A stretch of 53,533 nucleotides of DNA from Pseudomonadota bacterium (GCA_029781535.1 JAKOWL010000147.1:1-53533), one strand, 5' to 3'. Positions 26,875 through 36,235 are shown, counted from the stretch's first letter. Translations and numbers: made by a program. Notes: generated by a model from the sequence alone, not told the origin.

Positions 26875-27620
26875 CAATGACACGTGAAGATGTTTTAAGA
26901 GAGCTGGAGCTCCTGCCAGCCTGGAAGCTGCGTGAGTCGCCAGCTTCGCGCGCGCATTCAATAGCACAAACAGATGCCATGGAAGGCAAGCAGGATGCGG
27001 TTCCCAGCCCGGTCGAAACGCCTATTGAAAAATTGCTGTCCGAAATAGCGCAACCGGATATACAGGGCATGGATTGGCAACAACTGCAGGATTGCGTGAG
27101 AAATTGCCAGTCTTGCAGTTTGGCGCAAACGCGTACGCAAACCGTGTTTGGCGTGGGTGACCCGAATGCCGACTGGCTGGTGGTGGGCGAAGCTCCGGGC
27201 GCGGAAGAAGATAGATTAGGTGAGCCGTTCGTAGGCCAGGCCGGTAAGCTGCTGGACAACATGCTGGCGGCGATTCGGCTGAAACGGGGTGAGAACGTCT
27301 ATATTGCCAACGTGCTCAAATGCCGCCCGCCACAAAACCGCGACCCGAATGGTGAAGAAGTGCAGAAATGCGACCCTTACCTGAAGCGGCAAGTAGAACT
27401 GATACAACCCAAGCTGATTCTGGCGCTGGGCAAATTCGCGGCCCAGTCCTTGCTGAACACGCAAGATTCCATCTCCAGCTTGCGCGGCAGATTGCATCAA
27501 TACCATGGCGTGCCGGTAGTGGTGACTTTCCATCCGGCATACCTGCTGCGCAGCCCGCTGGAAAAGGCCAAGGCCTGGGAAGACCTGTGTCTGGCGCGAG
27601 ATACGATGAATGGCTTGTAA
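26871..27620 (+). CDS. Family 4 (iron-sulfur) uracil-DNA glycosylase
   Basis: 249 residues. Removes uracil from deaminated DNA. The family-4 motif GEAPGAEED is at 106-114 and [10 protein letters not shown] near the C-terminus is the second active-site motif. Four cysteines for a 4Fe-4S cluster are Cys79, Cys82, Cys151 and Cys167. The first 70 residues are an extra, low-similarity extension (helical then Pro/Glu-rich) common in proteobacterial members and of unknown role. Last gene of the yoaA operon, overlapping rimI by 4 bp. Confidence 0.92.
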   Translation: MTMTREDVLRELELLPAWKLRESPASRAHSIAQTDAMEGKQDAVPSPVETPIEKLLSEIAQPDIQGMDWQQLQDCVRNCQSCSLAQTRTQTVFGVGDPNADWLVVGEAPGAEEDRLGEPFVGQAGKLLDNMLAAIRLKRGENVYIANVLKCRPPQNRDPNGEEVQKCDPYLKRQVELIQPKLILALGKFAAQSLLNTQDSISSLRGRLHQYHGVPVVVTFHPAYLLRSPLEKAKAWEDLCLARDTMNGL

Positions 27621-27624
27621 TTCG

Positions 27625-27653
27625 TTGAACGGGCGCCATTTAGTACATATACT
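27625..27653 (+). promoter_or_regulatory. lemA promoter
   Basis: TTGAAC (27625-27630), exactly 17 bp, TATACT (27648-27653). Strong sigma-70 match with a predicted start near 27660 and a 32-nt leader carrying an AAGAGGAA Shine-Dalgarno before lemA. Confidence 0.65.
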
Positions 27654-27691
27654 AATCGTTTCAGTTCCAATCATCTTAAGAGGAAAACAAC

Positions 27692-28291
27692 ATGAAAAAC
27701 CTGATTGCTAAACTAGTCGTGCTGGCCTTGGTTCTGGGCCTGAGCGGCTGCGGCTATAACACGTTCCAAAGCCTGGATGAAGAATCCAAGGCGGCATGGT
27801 CCGAGGTGCTGAACCAATACCAGCGCCGTGCAGATCTGGTGCCAAACCTGGTGCAAACGGTAAAAGGGTATGCCGAGCATGAAAAAGACGTGCTGACGCA
27901 AGTATCGGAAGCTCGCGCTAAAGTGGGCAGTATGCAAGTGACCCCGGAGGTACTGAACGATCCGGAAGCGTTTGCCAAATTCCAGGCTGCACAAGGCCAG
28001 TTGACCAGCGCATTGTCACGCCTGATGGCGGTGGCCGAGAATTACCCGAACCTGAAGGCGGATCAGGGGTTCAGGGATCTGCAGGCACAGCTGGAAGGCA
28101 CGGAGAACCGCGTGACTGTGGCGCGCAATCGCTATATCGACACAGTGAAGCAGTACAACACGGCGGTGCGTAGCTTCCCTAACAATTTGACCGCGATGAT
28201 GTTCGGCTACAAGACCAAGCCGAATTTCTCGGTGGAAAATGAGAAAGAGATTTCTACGGCACCTAAGGTCGATTTTGGCGACAAGAAGTAA
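27692..28291 (+). CDS. lemA: LemA family lipoprotein
   Basis: 199 residues. Lipoprotein signal peptide with lipobox LSGC (Cys20). The mature part is an all-helical LemA domain: FQSLDEESKAAWSEVLNQYQ, RRADLVPNLVQTVKGYAEHE, then VTVARNRYIDTVKQYNT and FPNNLTAMMFGYKTKP. Function unresolved; LemA commonly sits beside TPM-domain membrane proteins, as here. Anchored to the inner or outer membrane facing the periplasm. Has its own promoter. Confidence 0.96.
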   Translation: MKNLIAKLVVLALVLGLSGCGYNTFQSLDEESKAAWSEVLNQYQRRADLVPNLVQTVKGYAEHEKDVLTQVSEARAKVGSMQVTPEVLNDPEAFAKFQAAQGQLTSALSRLMAVAENYPNLKADQGFRDLQAQLEGTENRVTVARNRYIDTVKQYNTAVRSFPNNLTAMMFGYKTKPNFSVENEKEISTAPKVDFGDKK

Positions 28292-28330
28292 TCTGCACAC
28301 TTCTTGCCTATGTAAGGCCAAGGGTTTGTG

Positions 28331-29200
28331 ATGGGCGGGCTATTCAAGCATGCATGCATCGTGCTGTTCGCAGCGCTATTGCTATTGTCTCAGCTGGCAT
28401 TCGCGTTGGTTGATGTGCCGGAGCTGCGCAGCCGTGTCACGGACCTGACCGGTACGCTGGATGCATCCCAGCAGGCAGCTTTGGAAGCCAAGCTGAAAGC
28501 GCTGGAGGACAAAAAAGGCAGTCAGATTGCCGTATTGATTGTGCCGACCACACAGCCTGAAGATATTGCGCAATATTCGATACGTGTGGCCGAAAAGTGG
28601 AAGCTTGGGCGCGAAAAGACCGATGATGGCGTGCTGGTGCTGGTCGCTAAAGATGATCACAGGATACGTATCGAGGTCGGCTATGGCCTTGAGGGGGCGA
28701 TTCCAGACATCTATGCGAAGCGCATCGTTTCTGAAGTAATCTCTCCAAGATTCAAAAGCGGTGATTTCTTTGGTGGGCTGGATGCGGGCGTTGAGAGCCT
28801 GACCAAGATTATTGAAGGCGAGAAACTGCCTGCGCCAGAACCCAAGCAAGGAACCGCCGACGTCAGCCAGTACTTGCCTATACTATTGTTTGGCGGGCTG
28901 ATATCAGGGCTGTTTCTGCGCGACAGGTTCGGCACCTTTTTTGGTAGCGCCTTGAACGGCGGATTGATGGGCGGCATAGTGTATCTGTTAGGAATGGCCT
29001 TGATTGGCGCTTCAGTCATTGGCATCATCGCTTTTTTTATCACTATGATGCTGGGCGGGCGAGGTATCAACGGCTATAGCGGGTATCCGGGTGGTTATGG
29101 AGGCAGGTCGGGCAATGGCGGTTATGGCGGCGGCAGTGGGGATGTGTTTTCCGGCGGTGGCGGTGATTTTGGCGGCGGTGGGGCTTCCGGGGATTGGTAA
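28331..29200 (+). CDS. TPM-domain (YgcG-type) membrane protein
   Basis: 289 residues. Signal peptide (about 1-25), then a TPM domain (about 28-160) with VTDLTGTLDASQQAALEAKL, GSQIAVLIVPTTQPEDIAQY, DDGVLVLVAKDDHRIRIEVGYG and a conserved GLEGAIPD. Two membrane spans at about 180-195 and 215-240 follow, then a long Gly/Ser/Tyr-rich tail (GYPGGYGGRSGNGGYGGG and following). The start at ATG 28331 follows AAGGG; a GTG one codon earlier is possible. Function unknown; related domains have weak phosphatase activity in plants. Overlaps the next gene by one base. Confidence 0.9.
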   Translation: MGGLFKHACIVLFAALLLLSQLAFALVDVPELRSRVTDLTGTLDASQQAALEAKLKALEDKKGSQIAVLIVPTTQPEDIAQYSIRVAEKWKLGREKTDDGVLVLVAKDDHRIRIEVGYGLEGAIPDIYAKRIVSEVISPRFKSGDFFGGLDAGVESLTKIIEGEKLPAPEPKQGTADVSQYLPILLFGGLISGLFLRDRFGTFFGSALNGGLMGGIVYLLGMALIGASVIGIIAFFITMMLGGRGINGYSGYPGGYGGRSGNGGYGGGSGDVFSGGGGDFGGGGASGDW

Positions 29201-29709
29201 TGAAAAAACGTCATCCATTCATTCGCCTATTCACGCATCTGATTAGCAATCCATGGCAAGTCCGGAGATGCTTCTCTGTTGAAGCGATGCAGCGTATCGA
29301 GCAGGCTGTCGCAGAAAGCGAGCGTACCCATAATGGGGAAATCCGCTTCGTGGTGGAAGCGGGGTTGCACCCATATGAAATCCTGTTCAGAAAGACTCCT
29401 CGCAAGCGGGCTGTTGAGCTTTTTGGACGCTTGAATATCTGGGATACCGAAAATAACAACGGCATTTTGTTATATTTGTTGCTGGCAGACAAAGACGTCG
29501 AGATCGTGGCGGATCGCGGCATCGACCGGCTGGTAGGCTATGACAGTTGGGAAGCCATTTGTCGCGACATGGAAAGTTTGTTTAAAAAAGGTGAATATGA
29601 GGCTGGTGTGCTGCAAGGCATAGCTGAAATCAGCGCGCATTTGCAGCGGCATTTTCCGCATCAATCCTCCAAGAAGAATGAAATCCCGAATAAGCCGTTG
29701 GTGCTGTAG
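29200..29709 (+). CDS. Second TPM-domain protein, soluble
   Basis: 169 residues. A TPM domain without signal peptide: FSVEAMQRIEQAVAESERTH, NGEIRFVVEAGLH, AVELFGRLNIWDTENNNGIL, LYLLLADKDVEIVADRGID. The N-terminus is basic (MKKRHPFIRLFTHLISNPWQ), perhaps membrane-associating. The start at 29200 overlaps the TAA of the first TPM gene. Such tandem TPM genes after lemA are a recurring arrangement. The 3' end overlaps the next gene by 32 bp in another frame. Confidence 0.88.
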   Translation: MKKRHPFIRLFTHLISNPWQVRRCFSVEAMQRIEQAVAESERTHNGEIRFVVEAGLHPYEILFRKTPRKRAVELFGRLNIWDTENNNGILLYLLLADKDVEIVADRGIDRLVGYDSWEAICRDMESLFKKGEYEAGVLQGIAEISAHLQRHFPHQSSKKNEIPNKPLVL

Positions 29710-30310
29710 CGCCTTGTTGTTGGCTAGTCATTCTGCTCAGGCAGATTTGAATGATATGGCCCGTATCTTCAAGCAGACGCCGCATCTTGGCAGCTTTGAG
29801 GTATGTCAGGGTGGCGGGTGTGCACAGGTCGATACTGCACAGTTAACACTCGAAGAGTGGCAAAAAGTCAAAGTTGTGTTTAGTCCACAAGCAAAAAATG
29901 CTGAAGAGGAACGCGTCCAAATCGCTAATGCGATTGGTGTGCTCGAACAAATCATAGGTAAAAAGGTTGGTACGGATAAAGATTTGGCTGGCACATTCAA
30001 CGAGATAGGTTTGACGGGGCAGATGGATTGCAATGACGAGGCGATCAACACGACTACTTATATGCGTCTGCTGAAGCAAGGCGGATTAATGCCTTTGCAT
30101 GAGATTGAAGACACCCGTACACGCAATTTCTTTTTTACCGGATGGCCGCATAGTACGGCTGTGATACACGAGATTGCCACGATGCAGCGCTATGCCGTGG
30201 ATAGCTGGTTTTATGATAATGGCCATCCAGCGACGATTGTGCCGTTCGAAAAATGGAAAGCTAACTACGAGCCGGCTGATAGTCCCATTGGCAAGCCACG
30301 CAAGCAGTGA
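29678..30310 (+). CDS. Exported protein with Cys-His-Asp triad, transglutaminase-like cysteine hydrolase candidate
   Basis: 210 residues. Signal peptide about 1-22 (MKSRISRWCCSALLLASHSAQA). In the mature part, a conserved-looking Cys118 in TGQMDCNDEAINTTTYMRLL, His158 in GWPHSTAVI and Asp175 in YAVDSWFYDNG occur in the order and spacing expected of papain-like / bacterial transglutaminase-like cysteine proteinase folds. I infer the fold from this pattern only; it is not a firmly recognised family. Cys43 and Cys48 could form a disulfide. It starts inside the 3' end of the second TPM gene, so it belongs to the lemA operon by position. Confidence 0.7.
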   Translation: MKSRISRWCCSALLLASHSAQADLNDMARIFKQTPHLGSFEVCQGGGCAQVDTAQLTLEEWQKVKVVFSPQAKNAEEERVQIANAIGVLEQIIGKKVGTDKDLAGTFNEIGLTGQMDCNDEAINTTTYMRLLKQGGLMPLHEIEDTRTRNFFFTGWPHSTAVIHEIATMQRYAVDSWFYDNGHPATIVPFEKWKANYEPADSPIGKPRKQ

Positions 30311-30326
30311 TACAACTAAGCAATAG

Positions 30327-30355
30327 CTGACGTTATCGGTAATACACGTTAAAAT
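30327..30355 (+). promoter_or_regulatory. Putative proS promoter
   Basis: CTGACG (30327-30332), 17 bp, TAAAAT (30350-30355), predicting a start near 30362 and a leader of about 24 nt. Confidence 0.45.
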
Positions 30356-30385
30356 TGCGCCTGTTCTCAAGAGTTAGGTTGAATT

Positions 30386-32107
30386 ATGCGTGCATCCCAG
30401 TTTTTTATCTCCACCCAAAAAGAGGCGCCTGCTGACGCCGAACTGATCAGCCATAAACTGATGGTACGTGCCGGCTTGATCAAAAAGCTGGGTAATGGCC
30501 TGTATACCTGGATGCCACTAGGCCTGCGTGTGTTGCGCAAGGTTGAAGCTATCGTACGTGATGAGATGAACAAGGCCGGGGCAATGGAGCTTTCCATGCC
30601 GGCAGTGCAGCCTAGGGAGTTATGGGAAGAGACTGGGCGTTGGGCAGTGTTTGGACCGCAAATGCTCAAAATCAAGGATAGGCACGAGCGTGATTACTGT
30701 TTCGGCCCGACACACGAAGAAGTCATTACCGATATCGCACGTAAAGAGATCAGTAGTTATAAGCAATTGCCGGTCAATTTCTACAAGATCCAAACTAAGT
30801 TCCGCGATGAGATCCGCCCGCGTTTTGGTGTGATGCGTGCACGTGAGTTCCTGATGAAAGACGCCTATTCTTTCCATACCAATTACGATTCATTGCAACA
30901 AACCTATGAGACGATGTATCAAGCCTATAGCAATATCTTTACTCGCCTCGGTTTGAAATTTCGCGCAGTGAGGGCAGATACCGGCGCGATTGGTGGTGAA
31001 GGCTCGCATGAGTTTCATGTGCTGGCGGATAGCGGTGAGGATGGCTTGGCCTACTGTGAAAACTCCGATTATGCTGCCAATGTGGAGTTGGCAGAAGCTG
31101 TAGCGCCTAAAGCCAAAAGAAGTGTGCCGCTACAAACCATGCACGAAGTGGAGACGCCCAGGCAGACGGCATGTGAAGATGTGGCGAAACTGTTAGGCAT
31201 AGGTGTTGAACAGACGGTTAAATCTGTGGCGCTGATGGTGACGCAGGAGAGCGGGCAGCAGTTCGTGCTGGCACTGCTGCGCGGCGATCATGTGCTTAAC
31301 GAGATCAAACTGGCCAAACTAAATGGCTTTGCTGATTTTAGATTGGCGACAGAAGAAGAGATTCGTGCACACTTGAATTGTCCGCCTGGCTTCATCGGGC
31401 CGGTAGGCGTGGCTGCTAATGTGCAGGTGATTGCCGACCGTTCGGTAGCTGCCATGAGCGACTTTGTTTGCGGAGCGAATAAGCCTAAGTTCCATCTTGC
31501 TGGTGTGAATTTTGGGCGGGATTTGCCGGAACCCGGCCTGGTGGCAGATATTCGTAACGTAGTAAAAGGTGACGTAAGTCCGGATGGAAAGGGTACTCTG
31601 GAACTATGTCGCGGCATCGAGGTCGGACATATTTTCCAGTTGCGTACCAAGTACTCAGGTGCCATGAATGCGACATATTTGGACGAAAATGGTCAGTCGC
31701 AAGTGATGGAAATGGGTTGTTACGGCATCGGTGTGTCGCGTATCGTTGGGGCTGCGATTGAACAAGGTAACGATGAGAATGGCATTATATTCCCACGCAG
31801 TATGGCACCTTTCGATGTGGTGATTTGTCCAATCGGGATGGATAAATCTGAAGCGGTTAAATCTGCTGTAACCAAGCTGTATCAAGGCTTGCAGGCAAGT
31901 GGCTACGATGTTCTGCTGGATGACCGCGGAGAACGCCCAGGAGTGATGTTCGCCGAAAGTGACCTGGTCGGCATACCGCATCGTATCGTGGTCGGGGACC
32001 GCGGTTTGGCCGAAGGCAAAGTGGAGTTCAAATCGCGTCATAGTAAAGAGGTACAGAATTTGCTAGTAGGTGATGTGATCAATCATCTGAAAAAAGTGTT
32101 GGGATAA
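30386..32107 (+). CDS. proS: Prolyl-tRNA synthetase (bacterial type with editing domain)
   Basis: 573-residue class-II synthetase charging tRNA-Pro. Motif 1 region [19 protein letters not shown], motif 2 [18 protein letters not shown] and motif 3 [14 protein letters not shown] are visible. The insertion domain (about 230-400, [18 protein letters not shown] and [10 protein letters not shown]) edits Ala-tRNA-Pro. The C-terminal anticodon-binding domain includes [20 protein letters not shown]. Full length, with its own promoter. Confidence 0.98.
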   Translation: MRASQFFISTQKEAPADAELISHKLMVRAGLIKKLGNGLYTWMPLGLRVLRKVEAIVRDEMNKAGAMELSMPAVQPRELWEETGRWAVFGPQMLKIKDRHERDYCFGPTHEEVITDIARKEISSYKQLPVNFYKIQTKFRDEIRPRFGVMRAREFLMKDAYSFHTNYDSLQQTYETMYQAYSNIFTRLGLKFRAVRADTGAIGGEGSHEFHVLADSGEDGLAYCENSDYAANVELAEAVAPKAKRSVPLQTMHEVETPRQTACEDVAKLLGIGVEQTVKSVALMVTQESGQQFVLALLRGDHVLNEIKLAKLNGFADFRLATEEEIRAHLNCPPGFIGPVGVAANVQVIADRSVAAMSDFVCGANKPKFHLAGVNFGRDLPEPGLVADIRNVVKGDVSPDGKGTLELCRGIEVGHIFQLRTKYSGAMNATYLDENGQSQVMEMGCYGIGVSRIVGAAIEQGNDENGIIFPRSMAPFDVVICPIGMDKSEAVKSAVTKLYQGLQASGYDVLLDDRGERPGVMFAESDLVGIPHRIVVGDRGLAEGKVEFKSRHSKEVQNLLVGDVINHLKKVLG

Positions 32108-32117
32108 CTTTAGGCGA

Positions 32118-32735
32118 ATGCAAAAACTGTTCAAGATTGGCTATGTGTTGATGCTGTTTCTGTCGGTAGGGTTGAGCCATGCCGGTAATCAAAAGGAAGA
32201 GCCGCTTTCCAATAGCGTGAAAGCCATGATGCAGAAGTCGGTAAGTGATATTGCTTCTCCTAAGCTGATGTTTGATACACCTGAGCAGGGTGCTGCCTGG
32301 ATGGCAGAGATGTCTGAACGTCTCAAGAACCGTATTCCTGACCAGGCATATCGTGAGGATTTTCTCAAAAGTGTGCATTATGAAGCTACTCGCGCAGGCT
32401 TGGACCCTCAGTTGGTATTGGGGCTGATCCAAGTGGAAAGTGGATTTAAAAAATATGCGGTATCCAGTGTAGGGGCGCGTGGTTACATGCAGGTAATGCC
32501 GTTCTGGGTAAAGTCGGTAGGCAGTCCTGAACACAACCTCTTTCACCTGCGTTTGAATCTGCGTTATGGCTGTACCATCCTCCGTCATTATTTGGATATC
32601 GAGAACGGTGATTTATACCGTGCCTTGGGTCGTTACAACGGTAGTCTGGGCAAGCCAGAGTATCCAAATCTCGTAGTCGGTGCCTGGCGCAAGCACTGGC
32701 AGTATCGCCCAGCCATCACATTAGCAAGCAACTAA
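32118..32735 (+). CDS. Lytic transglycosylase, SLT domain
   Basis: 205 residues. Signal peptide about 1-22 (ending LSHA). The catalytic Glu107 is in GLIQVESGFKKYAVSSVGA, followed by the motif GYMQVMPFW and the ALGRYNGSLGKPEYP substrate-groove segment. It cleaves peptidoglycan glycan strands to 1,6-anhydromuropeptides. It begins 10 bp after proS and is probably co-transcribed with it. Confidence 0.93.
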   Translation: MQKLFKIGYVLMLFLSVGLSHAGNQKEEPLSNSVKAMMQKSVSDIASPKLMFDTPEQGAAWMAEMSERLKNRIPDQAYREDFLKSVHYEATRAGLDPQLVLGLIQVESGFKKYAVSSVGARGYMQVMPFWVKSVGSPEHNLFHLRLNLRYGCTILRHYLDIENGDLYRALGRYNGSLGKPEYPNLVVGAWRKHWQYRPAITLASN

Positions 32736-32921
32736 TACTTTCTCTCTTTTAAATAAATTGTTGTAAACGCACCAAATTGGGGATACCATGCGCCTGTCAA
32801 GCTGGTATTGATCTGGTGTCGTACACTGCTTCATTCTGCTTTGCCAACTCAATGCCACTCGGCAGTAATTCGCAATATATTATTTCATAAGCGTTTTATC
32901 CAAACATATAGGGAGATGAGT

Positions 32922-33425
32922 ATGTCGAAATTGACAGCGTTGGCTACAAGTATTGCAGTATTGGGCGGTGTATGGGCGTTTTTAGCATTAGGCCCTTTGG
33001 CAGGGATGGTTCTAGTTTGGGCAGGGTTCATTGCTTGGGGCTGCTATTTTGCAGCAGGTGCAGATAACGCAGCATTGCAAAAAACGATTGCTGGCATGAT
33101 ATTTGGTGCAGTGATGGCGGGTATCGCGCTGGCTTTGGTTGGAGCTAACCCACTGGGCTTGCCAGGCGCTGTTGGTCCGGCAATTTATATCGCAGTAACG
33201 GTATTCCCTTTGGTAGCGGTCGCTGGTTGTAACATACTGTCAGTCGTACCAGCGAATGTGTATGGTTATGCAGCAACGGCCGCATATGCGCTGCAAACTG
33301 CAAATGCGGGTAGCCCAACAGCAATGGATATGACGAATCCTGTACTGCTGGTGGCATTATCTGCCGTATTTGGTGCAGTGTTTGGCATGATTTCTGGCAA
33401 AGTGGCTGGCATGCTCGGTAAATAA
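32922..33425 (+). CDS. DUF1097-type membrane protein
   Basis: 167 residues, almost entirely hydrophobic with about five membrane spans (for example LGGVWAFLALGPLAGMVLVW, IAGMIFGAVMAGIALALVG, LLVALSAVFGAVFGMISG). It resembles the DUF1097 family (YcdZ-type), which has no established function. GGGAG sits 6 nt before the ATG at 32922; another in-frame ATG is two codons upstream. The frame is open back to 32808 but without support. Followed by a strong bidirectional terminator. Confidence 0.83.
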   Translation: MSKLTALATSIAVLGGVWAFLALGPLAGMVLVWAGFIAWGCYFAAGADNAALQKTIAGMIFGAVMAGIALALVGANPLGLPGAVGPAIYIAVTVFPLVAVAGCNILSVVPANVYGYAATAAYALQTANAGSPTAMDMTNPVLLVALSAVFGAVFGMISGKVAGMLGK

Positions 33426-33434
33426 AAGTTGCAT

Positions 33435-33466
33435 CAAAAAAGCCGCGTTTATACGCGGCTTTTTTG
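33435..33466. terminator. Bidirectional rho-independent terminator
   Basis: AGCCGCGT (33441-33448), 4-nt loop, ACGCGGCT (33453-33460), with an A tract on the left and T tract on the right. Serves the DUF1097 gene and the convergent gene ending at 33482. Confidence 0.88.
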
Positions 33467-33481
33467 TTTCTGTCTGAATAG

Positions 33482-34363
33482 TTATTTGAATATTTTATAG
33501 CCTCGGTAGGTGCCAAACTCACCTTCGTTCTCATGATAGATGAACAGCATGTCATTGGCATAACCGGTTCCGTTGAAATGGTTTTGCGCACGCAGCTTCA
33601 AGTCTTGCGGTAGACTGCATCTTCCAATGAATTTCCCGGTCAGGTCGAACACGAGAACGGCCTTGTGATCCACATCCAGTAAGGCCAGCTCCTGTCCTTT
33701 TACGCCAGTAAAGGCAACAAAGTGATCGCTGACATCGTCAAATGCAACTCCAGCTTTATCTAATTCCAGCGCAATTTCTCCGACTTTTTCACGCTGTTTT
33801 GGATCTACGATCCACACCTTGTTGCTGCGGTCCTGCTTGGCATAGTAGCGTTTGGCCTCCGGGTCGTAACTAGGAATGGTAGCGGCATCGCCAAACGCGG
33901 GATTGAACTGCATGACTTCGCTAGAGCTTTCCTTGATTTCACCTGTGTCTCTGGTGTCTAAAGCGTATATTCCCGTGTTGGGCCCGAATCCGGCGGCGCT
34001 GGAAATGTTATATGTCACGGTTTCCAGCTTGGCGCTATTTGGATTGTAATATAGAGAACGATTGTCATAGCCAGGCTTAGCCGAGTTCAGATATTTGCCT
34101 TCGCTGGTAAATGCATGCACCATGGATTTTGAAACTGGCGCTTCAAATTCCGAAGCCATGGGAGCCAGACCACCATCTGCGATGTAATAGCATGCCGGAC
34201 TTGGGATGTAGGCTACAGTCATAGGGCGAGATGTAGGTTTTTGGGTTAGAGGAATCTTAATGCCAAGCGTAGCTTCAGATAAGATCTCTGCTTGTGTAAC
34301 AAGTGGGGCAAATAGGAACCCCGCAACCAGTATGCAGGAAAAGATAGATTGGCGTACACGCAA
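33482..34363 (-). CDS. Exported protein of unknown function, predicted beta-rich
   Basis: Predicted 293 residues from a TTG start at 34363, preceded by TGGAGA with 6-nt spacing and opening directly into a signal peptide (MRVRQSIFSCILVAGFLFAP, cleavage after TQA25). The ATG at 34423 gives a 20-residue extension ahead of the signal peptide and overlaps queA by 23 bp; it is less likely. The mature protein is rich in short beta-strand blocks such as GIYALDTRDTGEI, KVWIVDPKQREKV, QELALLDVDHKAVLVFDLTG, reminiscent of a beta-propeller, but I do not recognise a family. Downstream of queA in the same direction. Confidence 0.72.
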   Translation of the reverse strand: MRVRQSIFSCILVAGFLFAPLVTQAEILSEATLGIKIPLTQKPTSRPMTVAYIPSPACYYIADGGLAPMASEFEAPVSKSMVHAFTSEGKYLNSAKPGYDNRSLYYNPNSAKLETVTYNISSAAGFGPNTGIYALDTRDTGEIKESSSEVMQFNPAFGDAATIPSYDPEAKRYYAKQDRSNKVWIVDPKQREKVGEIALELDKAGVAFDDVSDHFVAFTGVKGQELALLDVDHKAVLVFDLTGKFIGRCSLPQDLKLRAQNHFNGTGYANDMLFIYHENEGEFGTYRGYKIFK

Positions 34364-34400
34364 AGCGATTCTCCATGTATTTGTGTTCGATTTAAAACAT

Positions 34401-35468
34401 TTATTTAGTGTGGCTGTTGACATCAATGGTTCCCATTTGTTTGCTGATCAGCATTGCATCGCCATAACTGAAAAAACGATACTGCTGCGTGATGGCATGC
34501 TGATATGCGCGCCGGATATTTTCCAAGCCGGCAAACGCAGAGACTAACATCAGTAACGTGCTTTTGGGTAAATGAAAGTTGGTCAGCAGTTTATCGACCA
34601 CATTAAAATGATAGCCCGGCGTGATAAAGATGTTTGTGTCTCCGCTCATGGCTGTCAGCTCGCCGTTGCGTGCGGCACTCTCCAAGGCGCGCAGCGATGT
34701 CGTTCCTACGGATACCACGGATTTGCCTGATTGCCTGGTTTTCTGGATGGTGTCGACTGTCGCTTGGGGTACTGTGAACCATTCGCTATGCATCTTGTGT
34801 TCTTTTATGTTTTCCACTCGCACAGGCTGAAAAGTGCCTGCACCCACATGCAAAGTTACGTATGCGATATTGACGCCCATTGTTTGCAGCGCCTCTAACA
34901 TCTTTTCATCAAAATGCAGGCCGGCTGTCGGGGCTGCCACAGCGCCGGCATGCTTGGCGTATACGGTTTGATAGCGGGTTTCGTCATCGGTTTCTGCTGC
35001 GTGGCTAATATATGGCGGCAGAGGAAGGTGGCCAATTTTTTCCAGAACTTCAAAAACATTTAGCTCTGTTAAAAACCTTAAATGGAACAAATCATCGTCA
35101 CGACGGAGCACTTCAGCTTTAAAATTAATGCCTTGCGAGCCAAGAGTAATGCGGCTTCCAGGCAAAGGTGACCTGGAAGCGCGTATGTGTGCCCACACCT
35201 CATGACCATTGATGATTCGCTCGACCAGCACTTCGATTGCGCCCCCGCTGGCTTTGTTGCCAAACATGCGTGCCTTGATGACGCGAGTGTCATTGAATAT
35301 CAGGCAATCGCCTGGTTGTAAAAAGTCAGGCAAGTCTAAAAACTGTTTGTCAGCAATTTCACCGCTCTGCCCGTTCAATACCAGAAGTCTGCTGGCGTTT
35401 CTTCTTTCAGTCGGGTGTTGTGCTATCAGGGAGTCTGGTAAATAAAAATCGAAATCTTGGGTTCGCAT
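34401..35468 (-). CDS. queA: S-adenosylmethionine:tRNA ribosyltransferase-isomerase
   Basis: 355 residues. Transfers and isomerises the ribosyl group of SAM to 7-aminomethyl-deazaguanine in tRNA, forming epoxyqueuosine. Family stretches: [19 protein letters not shown] near the start, [32 protein letters not shown], and [18 protein letters not shown]. It diverges from tRNA-Leu, whose promoter begins at the queA start codon. Confidence 0.97.
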   Translation of the reverse strand: MRTQDFDFYLPDSLIAQHPTERRNASRLLVLNGQSGEIADKQFLDLPDFLQPGDCLIFNDTRVIKARMFGNKASGGAIEVLVERIINGHEVWAHIRASRSPLPGSRITLGSQGINFKAEVLRRDDDLFHLRFLTELNVFEVLEKIGHLPLPPYISHAAETDDETRYQTVYAKHAGAVAAPTAGLHFDEKMLEALQTMGVNIAYVTLHVGAGTFQPVRVENIKEHKMHSEWFTVPQATVDTIQKTRQSGKSVVSVGTTSLRALESAARNGELTAMSGDTNIFITPGYHFNVVDKLLTNFHLPKSTLLMLVSAFAGLENIRRAYQHAITQQYRFFSYGDAMLISKQMGTIDVNSHTK

Positions 35469-35491
35469 AAATCGAAATATCTTGTTATAAT
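35462..35491 (+). promoter_or_regulatory. tRNA-Leu promoter
   Basis: TATAAT (35486-35491) is a perfect -10; TTCGCA (35462-35467), 18 bp upstream, is a fair -35. Predicted start near 35498, 21 nt before the mature tRNA. Confidence 0.65.
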
Positions 35492-35518
35492 GCTAGCTTC
35501 AATTCGCATTATACCTCA

Positions 35519-35605
35519 GCCGGGGTGGCGGAATTGGTAGACGCACTGGACTCAAAATCCAGCGCTGGCGACAGCGTGCCGGTTCGATTCCGGCTCCCGG
35601 CACCA
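35519..35605 (+). tRNA. tRNA-Leu (anticodon CAA)
   Basis: 87 nt including the encoded CCA. The acceptor GCCGGGG pairs with TCCCGGC (last pair G-T). The anticodon arm CTGGA-CTCAAAA-TCCAG gives anticodon CAA. The long variable arm (class II) is followed by the T-arm GCCGG-TTCGATT-CCGGC. Preceded by a strong promoter and followed by its own terminator. Confidence 0.98.
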
Positions 35606-35610
35606 AATAA

Positions 35611-35643
35611 ATAAAAAGCTTACCAACTGGTAAGCTTTTTTTA
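35611..35643 (+). terminator. Terminator after tRNA-Leu
   Basis: GCTTACC (35618-35624), loop AACT, GGTAAGC (35629-35635), extended by A/T pairs, then a T tract. Confidence 0.85.
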
Positions 35644-35708
35644 CGTCTGGCGTTTGTGTATATTTTACTGGATACGCCTCACTCAGCATAATTTGGTTGC
35701 TTTAAAAT

Positions 35709-35732
35709 TAAAAAGCCCACGTCTTAGGTGGG
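35709..35732 (-). terminator. Probable terminator of dps
   Basis: On the minus strand CCCAC, 7-nt loop, GTGGG, then C and five Ts (plus-strand arms 35716-35720 and 35728-35732). Short stem, 24 bp past the dps stop. Confidence 0.55.
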
Positions 35733-35755
35733 GTGGTTCGATGGAGATGGGCGAA

Positions 35756-36235
35756 TTACTCTTCTAGCAAACTTCTAAGCATCCATGCAGTCTTTTCATG
35801 AATATCTAAACGCTGCGTGAGTAGGTCTGCAGTTGGTTGGTCGTCAGCATCGCCAGCTAGCACAAAGGTTGTTCTAGCTGTTCTTGCTACCGTCTCATGG
35901 CCTTTTACTAATACCTTAATCATTTCCATTGCCTTAGGTGGTGTTGCAGGCACGTCAGGCAATGAAGTTAATTTAGAGAACTGCTCATACGAACCGGGCG
36001 CGTAATGACCGAGTGCCCTAATGCGCTCAGCGATTGGGTCAACCGCATTCCATAATTCGGTATATTGCCCCATGAACATCGTATGTAGTGTGTTAAACAT
36101 TGGGCCTGTAACATTCCAATGAAAATTATGTGTGGTCAGATAAAGTGTGTAAGTATCGGCCAATAGCTTGGATAATCCATCAGCAATTGCCTGACGATCT
36201 TTGTCGCTAATTCCAATATCTATTTTTGTTGCCAT
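35756..36235 (-). CDS. dps: Dps-family ferritin-like DNA protection protein
   Basis: 159 residues. Forms a 12-subunit shell that oxidises Fe(II) with peroxide. Ferroxidase ligands visible: His39 (HNFHWNVTG), His51 ([11 protein letters not shown]), Asp66 and Glu70 ([10 protein letters not shown]). The start at 36235 is chosen because AAGGAGA sits 7 nt upstream; the ATG two codons earlier is too close to the SD. Upstream, TTTGAT/ATCAAA (36272-36293) forms an inverted repeat that could be an operator. The gene lies between an intact and a decayed tRNA-Leu. Confidence 0.93.
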   Translation of the reverse strand: MATKIDIGISDKDRQAIADGLSKLLADTYTLYLTTHNFHWNVTGPMFNTLHTMFMGQYTELWNAVDPIAERIRALGHYAPGSYEQFSKLTSLPDVPATPPKAMEMIKVLVKGHETVARTARTTFVLAGDADDQPTADLLTQRLDIHEKTAWMLRSLLEE

